DNA of 9,741 nt from CAVEFW01 sp964579575. Its GTDB lineage: Bacteria > Actinomycetota > Coriobacteriia > Coriobacteriales > Eggerthellaceae. The DNA lies in assembly GCA_964579575.1 (NCBI GenBank), contig CAZOGL010000055.1:1-9741 (forward strand), given 5' to 3'. This document shows, piece by piece, positions 5,992 to 9,741 of the stretch (within the stretch, counting starts at the first letter, position 1; the number at the start of each line of letters is the position of its first letter). The position numbers and the translations under genes are program-made. The notes under the pieces are model-generated. The model saw only the letters and a list, made by a program, of their open reading frames with translations, searched no databases and was not told where the DNA came from.

Positions 5992-6891
5992 ATGGTTGAG
6001 GTGTTCGTCTCATCGTCTGATGCGGAAACCGTAGAATCGGTCAACACCGCACCGATTGGGATTTTCGACTCCGGTTTTGGGGGATTGACCGTCGCGCGGG
6101 AGATCGCCAAGGAGCTCCCGCATGAGAGCATCATCTATCTCGGTGACTCCGCTCGATGTCCCTACGGGCCCCGCGATCCGCGGGAGGTTGACCAATTTGT
6201 CCAACAGATCGGCTCTTGGCTTATCGAGCGCGGCGTGAAGATGGTCGTCATCGCGTGCAATACCGCCACTTCAGCAGGTCTTGCGCATGCTCAACAGACG
6301 TTTCCCATCCCCGTCCTTGGCGTTGTCGAGCCAGGTTCTCGGGCGGCGGCGCATGCGACCCACAATCGTCGCGTCGGTGTCATCGCGACCAAGGGCACGG
6401 TTGAGTCCGGGGCATATTCGAAGGCCATCAGGAACATCGATGCGGGTATCACGGTCTTTTCCGTCCCGACCCCGCGCTTTGTGGAAATTGCCGAACAGGG
6501 TATTCGCATGGCTGAGGGTCCCATAGAGGACTACACGTCCCTTGCGTCAAAGGTCTACATTCGCCCTGAGTTTGAGGAGATTGCCCGGGAATACCTCGAG
6601 CCGCTTCGCAGGTGTGACATCGATACACTCGTTCTCGGTTGCACCCACTTCCCCTTGTTAAAGACGCTCATCGGAGGCGTTGTCGGCCACAAGGTGACCT
6701 TGATCAGCTCGGCCAAGGAGACCGCCCTTGACGTGCGAGAGGTCTTGGCTCGTCGAGGTGAGCTTGCTGGGGACTCCCATGAGGCGAAATACGAGTTCTT
6801 CACGACCGGGCATGACCTTGACGAGTTCAGGAGCTTCGGTACGCGCGTTTTCCGGTCGCAGTTGCGCAACGTCTCCCATGCGGATTTGTAG
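5992..6891 (+). CDS. murI: Glutamate racemase
   Basis: MurI converts L-glutamate to D-glutamate, which MurD then adds to the peptidoglycan stem peptide; it is cofactor-independent and cytoplasmic. Seen in the 299-residue product: I-F-D-S-G-F-G-G-L-T (24-33) with Asp26 and Ser27; Y-L-G-D-S-A-R-C-P-Y-G (49-59); the first catalytic cysteine in A-C-N-T-A-T (Cys89); V-E-P-G (112-115); and the second catalytic cysteine in L-G-C-T-H-F-P (Cys217, with His219). Both cysteines are intact. The start is uncertain among TTG 5980, ATG 5992 and GTG 6001. ATG 5992 is preferred as the first ATG, with GGAAG five bases upstream. The family core begins at about residue 20, so the N-terminus carries a short unconserved extension. 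It sits between two envelope enzymes in one operon. Confidence 0.95.
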   Translation: MVEVFVSSSDAETVESVNTAPIGIFDSGFGGLTVAREIAKELPHESIIYLGDSARCPYGPRDPREVDQFVQQIGSWLIERGVKMVVIACNTATSAGLAHAQQTFPIPVLGVVEPGSRAAAHATHNRRVGVIATKGTVESGAYSKAIRNIDAGITVFSVPTPRFVEIAEQGIRMAEGPIEDYTSLASKVYIRPEFEEIAREYLEPLRRCDIDTLVLGCTHFPLLKTLIGGVVGHKVTLISSAKETALDVREVLARRGELAGDSHEAKYEFFTTGHDLDEFRSFGTRVFRSQLRNVSHADL

Positions 6892-6903
6892 GCGAGCGGC
6901 GGG

Positions 6904-6917
6904 AGGCAAGAGGCAAG
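6904..6917 (+). repeat. 7-bp tandem duplication before the sortase gene
   Basis: AGGCAAG occurs twice in succession just upstream of the G-rich ribosome binding site (GAGAGGGGG, 6917-6925). It looks like a replication-slippage duplication and could alter mRNA folding at the start of the sortase gene. Confidence 0.6.
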
Positions 6918-6931
6918 AGAGGGGGATGTAG

Positions 6932-7714
6932 ATGGCCAAGGCAAAGAGAAAAGGCGCGGCACGCATCGTTGAGGGAATCCTTATCGGCATCGTAATCGTA
7001 TGCCTGGTTGGCATTGGCGCTATCGCCTTGCAATACTATCTCCAGGCTCAACGCTATTCCGACCTGTCTGGAAAGGTGTACACGGGCGAGGAAGCGGCCT
7101 TAGGCGGCGACCTTGCGCGCATGACGGTGGATTGGGACGCCTTGCGCGAGGAGGCTCCCGACGCCATCGGGTGGATCGTCGTTCCCGACACGGTTATCAA
7201 TTACCCAATCGTCCAAGGACCTGACAACGAGTATTATCTCCACCGTTCCTATGACGGCGAAACAAGTTGGCTCTCCACGGGGGGAACCATCTTCCTTGAC
7301 GCGGGCAACAAAGGCGATTTCAGCGACATGAACAACGTCTTGTACGGCCACCATATGAACGATGGGTCCATGTTCGCGTTTCTTGCCCGGTTGACCAACC
7401 AGGGCGAGTTCGAGTCCAATCGCACCATATATGTGTTGACTCCGACTATGAACTACCGTCTTGAAACCTTCTCGGTGGTGTTGACGGTCGGCTCTGACGA
7501 GATTGTCAAGACGTCGTTTGGCACGGCGGAGGAGTTTGCGGAGTATATCCAAGACAAGGTTGACCGCAACGTCGTGGAAGTGAACGACTTTGTTGCCGAT
7601 GCTTCCTCTATCAGCAAGATTTTCATGTTGGTGACGTGCGAATACAGCAACAATGACGGTCGTGCATGTGTCTTTGCCTACGTGACCGAGCAGGCGGCTC
7701 CCCTGTCCGAGTAG
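6932..7714 (+). CDS. Sortase, class B type
   Basis: Sortases are membrane-anchored cysteine transpeptidases that cut a C-terminal sorting signal and link the protein to peptidoglycan. This 260-residue product has a basic N-terminus, one membrane helix (about 12-36) and an extracellular catalytic domain. Active-site residues: His140 in L-Y-G-H-H-M, Cys236 in M-L-V-T-C-E-Y, and Arg244 in N-N-D-G-R-A-C-V-F. The His-Cys-Arg order, the helix between His and Cys, and the sequence around Cys (N-D-G-R) resemble SrtB rather than SrtA. The usual TLxTC motif reads MLVTC, with Met in place of the first Thr. ATG 6932 has GAGAGGGGG at 6917-6925. It follows murI by 40 bases, so it is likely the last gene of the envelope operon. 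No protein with a sorting signal is in the window, so the substrate is unknown. Confidence 0.92.
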   Translation: MAKAKRKGAARIVEGILIGIVIVCLVGIGAIALQYYLQAQRYSDLSGKVYTGEEAALGGDLARMTVDWDALREEAPDAIGWIVVPDTVINYPIVQGPDNEYYLHRSYDGETSWLSTGGTIFLDAGNKGDFSDMNNVLYGHHMNDGSMFAFLARLTNQGEFESNRTIYVLTPTMNYRLETFSVVLTVGSDEIVKTSFGTAEEFAEYIQDKVDRNVVEVNDFVADASSISKIFMLVTCEYSNNDGRACVFAYVTEQAAPLSE

Positions 7715-7788
7715 CCCACTACCAGCCCTTCGTTTTTCGTCTTGAATTCGTTGTCGCGGCTTCGCCCGCTTATTTGTCCGAGTAGCCC
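7704..7788 (+). repeat. 14-bp direct repeat copying the end of the sortase gene
   Basis: TGTCCGAGTAGCCC (7704-7717), which spans the last codons and the stop codon of the sortase gene, recurs exactly at 7775-7788, 71 bases downstream in non-coding DNA. Confidence 0.9.
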
Positions 7789-7897
7789 CTTGTCCACCCC
7801 CCCTTGGGCCGCTTTCTGCCGCGGCGTTTTCCCTGCCTGGATGATTGTCGCAGCTTCGCCCGCTTGGGGGCCGCTTTCTGCCGCGGCGTTTTCCCTG
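7751..7897 (+). repeat. Duplicated intergenic module (21-bp and 30-bp direct repeats)
   Basis: Element A (7751-7771) recurs at 7845-7865 with 20 of 21 bases identical. Element B (7806-7835) recurs exactly at 7868-7897. In the second copy A and B are only two bases apart; in the first they are separated by 34 bases that contain the echo of the sortase gene end. This fills most of the gap between the sortase gene and tRNA-Arg. Confidence 0.93.
7808..7830 (+). terminator. Possible terminator of the envelope operon (present twice)
   Basis: GCCGC (7808-7812) can pair with GCGGC (7821-7825) across an 8-base loop, followed by GTTTT. The same structure recurs in the second copy of the 30-bp repeat (7870-7892). 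The stem is short and the T run weak, but no better terminator lies between the sortase and tRNA-Arg genes. Confidence 0.4.
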
Positions 7898-7916
7898 AGG
7901 CTTTTTGCGCTATACT
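7889..7916 (+). promoter_or_regulatory. Promoter of tRNA-Arg
   Basis: A near-consensus -10, TATACT (7911-7916), lies 17 bases before the tRNA. The best -35 at a 16-base spacing is the weak TTTTCC (7889-7894), which falls inside the second copy of the 30-bp repeat. Confidence 0.6.
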
Positions 7917-7933
7917 ACTACCGCTTTTTGAAT

Positions 7934-8009
7934 GCGCCCATGGCTCAACGGATAGAGCATCGGACTTCTAATCCGACGGTTGCAGGTTCGAGTCCTGCTG
8001 GGCGCGCCA
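7934..8009 (+). tRNA. tRNA-Arg (anticodon TCT)
   Basis: The acceptor arm GCGCCCA (7934-7940) pairs with TGGGCGC (7999-8005), then discriminator G and an encoded CCA (8007-8009). The anticodon stem TCGGA/TCCGA encloses CTTCTAA, giving anticodon TCT, which reads the arginine codons AGA and AGG. The T arm GCAGG-TTCGAGT-CCTGC is complete. Length is 76 bases. These codons appear rare in the neighbouring genes. Confidence 0.97.
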
Positions 8010-8019
8010 CCTAGGAGCC

Positions 8020-8049
8020 AGGGGTCGGGCGCGTATGTTCCCGGCCCTT
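8020..8049 (+). terminator. Hairpin between tRNA-Arg and the FKBP gene
   Basis: AGGGGTCGGG (8020-8029) pairs with CCCGGCCCTT (8040-8049), ten pairs including two G-T, around a 10-base loop. Only one further T follows, so termination is probably partial. It may end tRNA-Arg transcripts or act as a 3' processing barrier while letting some transcription into the FKBP gene, which has no clear promoter of its own. Confidence 0.5.
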
Positions 8050-8074
8050 TATCAGAAGAGTCAGGAGAACAAAC

Positions 8075-8500
8075 ATGAGTAATGAGGGCAAGAAGGTCAA
8101 GGTTCACTACACGGGCACGTTGGATGACGGAACGAAGTTCGATTCCTCTTACGATCGCAATGAGCCGCTGGCATTCACCTGCATGGCTGGTCAGATGATT
8201 CGCGGTTTTGACAAGGCGGTCCGCGACATGGAGGTCGGCGACACGGTGAACGTCCGTCTGGCGCCCGATGAGGCATACGGCGAGCGCGTTGCGGAAGCGG
8301 TCCAGACCCTTCCCATCGCGAACATGCCTGGATCTGAGAATCTGACCGTGGGCATGAAGGTTCAACTCGCCGGTCCTGGCGGGCGTGTCTTCCCGGCGCT
8401 TGTCACCAAGGTCGAGGACGGTATGATCACCTTTGACATGAATCACGAGATGGCTGGTAAGTACCTCAACTTCGAAATTACGCTGCTTGAGGCCAACTAG
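8075..8500 (+). CDS. FKBP-type peptidyl-prolyl isomerase, SlyD-like
   Basis: This 141-residue cytoplasmic prolyl cis-trans isomerase and chaperone is of the SlyD type. The FKBP domain is split: V-K-V-H-Y-T-G-T-L (8-16), F-D-S-S (22-25) and the conserved I-R-G-F-D-K-A (42-48) form the first part, and F-D-M-N-H-E-M-A-G-K-Y-L-N-F-E (120-134) returns to it. Between them, about residues 71-118, is the insert-in-flap chaperone domain. The histidine- and cysteine-rich metal-binding tail of enterobacterial SlyD is absent: the protein ends shortly after the FKBP fold, so a nickel-handling role is unlikely. ATG 8075 has AGGAG at 8063-8067, seven bases upstream. It is followed by its own strong terminator and so is probably monocistronic, perhaps fed by readthrough from tRNA-Arg. 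Confidence 0.93.
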   Translation: MSNEGKKVKVHYTGTLDDGTKFDSSYDRNEPLAFTCMAGQMIRGFDKAVRDMEVGDTVNVRLAPDEAYGERVAEAVQTLPIANMPGSENLTVGMKVQLAGPGGRVFPALVTKVEDGMITFDMNHEMAGKYLNFEITLLEAN

Positions 8501-8511
8501 TCTCACTTTTG

Positions 8512-8554
8512 GGGCGCTTGCCGCTTGAGCAGGCGCCCTTCTTTTGTCTTTTCG
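8512..8554 (+). terminator. Rho-independent terminator of the FKBP gene
   Basis: GGGCGCTTGC (8512-8521) pairs with GCAGGCGCCC (8529-8538), ten pairs including one T-G, around a 7-base loop. A T-rich tail (TTCTTTTGTCTTTT) follows. It starts 11 bases after the FKBP stop codon. Confidence 0.9.
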
Positions 8555-8620
8555 AGTTGCCGGGAGCCTGCTAGTTGCTGAGGATCGGCTAGGGGCTGCA
8601 GGCCAGATAGTTGCCGAGGA
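8555..8620 (+). repeat. Diverged 11-12-bp direct repeats before rdgB
   Basis: AGTTGCYGRGGA-like segments occur at 8555-8565, 8573-8584 and 8609-8620. They form most of the 120-base gap between the FKBP terminator and the pyrophosphatase gene, where no convincing promoter was seen. Confidence 0.5.
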
Positions 8621-8673
8621 CTGACAAAGGCCAAGGAGTCGACAGGAGCCGAGGGCCAGCTAGGAGCACCAAT

Positions 8674-9291
8674 ATGACGAAAACCGTGGTAATCGCATCG
8701 AACAACAAACACAAGGTGAGCGAGATCGCCAATGCCCTCAGCTTCTCGGGGTGGGATTTCAAGACCTTGTGTGAGCTCGGAATCGAGTCTGATCCAATCG
8801 AGGATGCTGACGATTTTGCCGGGAATGCTCGCATCAAGGCCATGGCGGCTCACGAGGCGAGTGGAGGCATGGCTGCGTTGGCGGACGACTCCGGACTGAT
8901 TGTGGATGCGCTTGGGGGCGCCCCTGGTGTGTTTTCTGCCCGTTATGCCAGTCTCGACGGTTTTGATTGTGACGACGAGGCGAACAACGACAAACTCCTG
9001 AGGGAGCTCAAAGACATACCCGACGAGAAACGTACCGCTCGTTATGCTTGCGCTTTGAGCTTTGTCGACGAGGAGGGGAGCGAGACGACGGCATGGGGGA
9101 CGGTGGAAGGCCACATCGGCCATGAGCGTCGCGGCACGGACGGATTTGGTTACGACCCGCTGTTTTGGCCTGATGTGTTCGAAGGTCGCTGCACGATGGC
9201 CGAGATCACCCAAGAGGAGAAGGAAAAGGTGAGCCATCGAGGATGTGCCCTGCGCGAGCTCGCGGCGAAATTGGGAAACGCCGATGAATAA
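8674..9291 (+). CDS. rdgB: XTP/dITP pyrophosphatase (RdgB/HAM1)
   Basis: RdgB hydrolyses non-canonical purine nucleoside triphosphates (ITP, dITP, XTP) to monophosphate and pyrophosphate, keeping deaminated purines out of DNA and RNA. The 205-residue product has the family order: A-S-N-N-K-H-K-V-S-E-I (8-18) at the substrate pocket; F-A-G-N-A-R-I-K-A (48-56); the A-D-D-S-G-L loop (70-75) with the general base and metal ligands; A-P-G-V-F-S-A-R-Y-A (83-92); and G-F-G-Y-D-P-L-F (157-164) with S-H-R (187-189) near the C-terminus. ATG 8674 is chosen for AGGAG at 8662-8666, seven bases upstream; the frame is open further left without a binding site. Its last codons are duplicated in tandem after the stop. 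Confidence 0.96.
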   Translation: MTKTVVIASNNKHKVSEIANALSFSGWDFKTLCELGIESDPIEDADDFAGNARIKAMAAHEASGGMAALADDSGLIVDALGGAPGVFSARYASLDGFDCDDEANNDKLLRELKDIPDEKRTARYACALSFVDEEGSETTAWGTVEGHIGHERRGTDGFGYDPLFWPDVFEGRCTMAEITQEEKEKVSHRGCALRELAAKLGNADE

Positions 9292-9306
9292 GCGCCGATG
9301 AATAAG
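9279..9306 (+). repeat. 14-bp tandem duplication at the end of rdgB
   Basis: CGCCGATGAATAAG (9279-9292), which contains the last codons and stop of rdgB, is repeated exactly and without a gap at 9293-9306. It looks like a recent slippage duplication; the first copy's stop keeps the protein end unchanged. Confidence 0.95.
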
Positions 9307-9324
9307 TAATCCTCTCGGTGGGAC

Positions 9325-9354
9325 TTGCGCTCAAGGTCCATTTGTTGATAGAAT
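9325..9354 (+). promoter_or_regulatory. Extended -10 promoter of tRNA-Pro and tRNA-Gly
   Basis: TGATAGAAT (9346-9354) gives a TGn-extended -10 of TAGAAT; TTGCGC (9325-9330) is a plausible -35 at an 18-base spacing. Transcription would start near 9361, about 17 bases before tRNA-Pro. Confidence 0.65.
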
Positions 9355-9377
9355 ACCGAGCGCTGTGCTAACGGCGT

Positions 9378-9454
9378 CGGGACGTGGCGCAGTTTGGTAG
9401 CGCGCCTGCTTTGGGAGCAGGATGTCGCAGGTTCGAATCCTGTCGTCCCGACCA
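9378..9454 (+). tRNA. tRNA-Pro (anticodon TGG)
   Basis: The acceptor CGGGACG (9378-9384) pairs with CGTCCCG (9444-9450), followed by A and an encoded CCA. The anticodon stem CCTGC/GCAGG encloses TTTGGGA, giving anticodon TGG (proline, CCN). Length is 77 bases. It is the first of a two-tRNA transcript, with tRNA-Gly 12 bases downstream. Confidence 0.97.
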
Positions 9455-9466
9455 TTTTTTCTAGCT

Positions 9467-9541
9467 GCGGGTGTGGTTCAACGGCTAGAACCCGAGCCTT
9501 CCAAGCTCGTGACGCGGGTTCGACTCCCGTCACCCGCTCCA
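9467..9541 (+). tRNA. tRNA-Gly (anticodon TCC)
   Basis: The acceptor GCGGGTG (9467-9473) pairs with CACCCGC (9531-9537), then T and an encoded CCA. The anticodon stem encloses CTTCCAA, giving anticodon TCC (glycine GGA/GGG). Length is 75 bases. It is probably cut from the same precursor as tRNA-Pro. Confidence 0.97.
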
Positions 9542-9551
9542 TTGGAGATTC

Positions 9552-9580
9552 GAAAGGGCCCTTCGGGGCCCTTTCCTCGT
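9552..9580 (+). terminator. Terminator of the tRNA-Pro/Gly transcript
   Basis: A perfect 10-bp stem (GAAAGGGCCC, 9552-9561, with GGGCCCTTTC, 9566-9575) is capped by the very stable C(TTCG)G tetraloop, ten bases after tRNA-Gly. The downstream T content is low, so it may work mainly as a stable 3' end. Confidence 0.8.
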
Positions 9581-9586
9581 GATAGC

Positions 9587-9741
9587 CGCGGTGTGCGGGG
9601 TAGCTGCGATGTGGGAAACATTGGAGAGTCGTCGCGGTGCGGAGAGTCGTCACGGTGTGCGGGGTAGCCACGGTGTGGAGAGTCGTCGCGGTGTGGAGAG
9701 TCGTCGCAGTGTGAGGGGTAGCCGCGGTGCGGAGAGTCGTC
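9587..9741 (+). repeat. 18-bp minisatellite with 54-bp higher-order period, open at the right edge
   Basis: Eight units are seen, at 9587, 9605, 9633, 9651, 9669, 9687, 9705 and 9723. All are 18 bases long except the second, which carries 10 extra bases (about 9615-9624). All share the core CGCGGTGYG. Each ends in one of two ways: GGGGTAGC (type A: units 1, 4, 7) or GAGAGTCGT (type B: units 2, 3, 5, 6, 8). The order A-B-B-A-B-B-A-B is a 54-bp superperiod. The array continues past the window. No convincing gene overlaps it. Confidence 0.93.

Noticed and set aside
4892..6013. Minus-strand open frame of about 370 codons opposite the L,D-transpeptidase gene
   Set aside because: The plus strand holds intact YkuD motifs; the antisense translation shows no recognisable motif or ribosome binding site.
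7910..8506. Minus-strand frame covering tRNA-Arg and the FKBP gene
   Set aside because: Its end contains the familiar false peptide made by translating the complement of a tRNA gene (SRTRTCNRRIRSPMLYPLSHG-like); the FKBP gene on the other strand is real.
9150..9671. Minus-strand frame covering tRNA-Pro and tRNA-Gly
   Set aside because: It contains the well-known spurious antisense-tRNA peptide (GFEPATSCSQSRRATKLRH-like) and overlaps rdgB.
9587..9741. CRISPR array
   Set aside because: The 18-base units are contiguous, with no unique spacers and no cas genes nearby.
9621..9741. Start of a repeat-protein gene (TTG 9621, open to the right edge)
   Set aside because: There is no ribosome binding site, and the open frame follows automatically from an 18-base repeat without stops in that frame; it cannot be decided without more sequence.

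Overview
This window is a stretch of bacterial chromosome of moderately high GC content, densely packed with housekeeping genes. Several features point to a Gram-positive organism: a class B-type sortase, an L,D-transpeptidase anchored by one N-terminal membrane helix, and a tmRNA tag that begins A-G-K as in Bacillus-type tags and ends in ALAA-like residues. The combination of GC-rich codon use with Firmicutes-like surface genes suggests an actinobacterium of the Coriobacteriia (Eggerthella/Collinsella relatives). That placement is inference from gene content; no marker gene here settles it.

Layout. (1) 1-47: terminator of an unseen upstream gene. (2) 73-3278, plus strand: a GIY-YIG domain protein, then a tight run of an M42 aminopeptidase, smpB, and an unrecognised acidic, repeat-rich protein, ending in a plausible terminator. 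(3) 3380-3900, minus strand: ssrA (tmRNA), the RNA partner of SmpB, with its own promoter, a leader hairpin and a strong terminator, converging on the smpB operon. (4) 3901-4156: shared upstream region of the divergent tmRNA and L,D-transpeptidase genes, holding a 20-bp tandem repeat, a small palindrome and an extended -10 promoter. (5) 4157-7714, plus strand: a cell-wall operon of L,D-transpeptidase, glutamate racemase (murI) and sortase. (6) 7715-7920: intergenic DNA built largely of direct repeats. (7) 7934-9541: tRNA-Arg(TCT), a SlyD-like FKBP prolyl isomerase, an RdgB/HAM1 nucleotide pyrophosphatase, tRNA-Pro(TGG) and tRNA-Gly(TCC), then a hairpin terminator. (8) 9587 to the right edge: an 18-bp minisatellite with a 54-bp higher-order period, running out of the window.

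Functional grouping. SmpB and tmRNA form the trans-translation ribosome-rescue system and lie about 1.3 kb apart. L,D-transpeptidase (3-3 cross-links), MurI (D-glutamate for peptidoglycan) and sortase (attachment of surface proteins to peptidoglycan) form one envelope module. SlyD and RdgB are stand-alone protein-folding and nucleotide-pool-sanitation genes.

No CRISPR array, insertion sequence, prophage or obvious defence system was seen. The most distinctive feature is the density of short direct repeats in and between genes. In three places they duplicate the last codons and stop codon of a gene just downstream of it.
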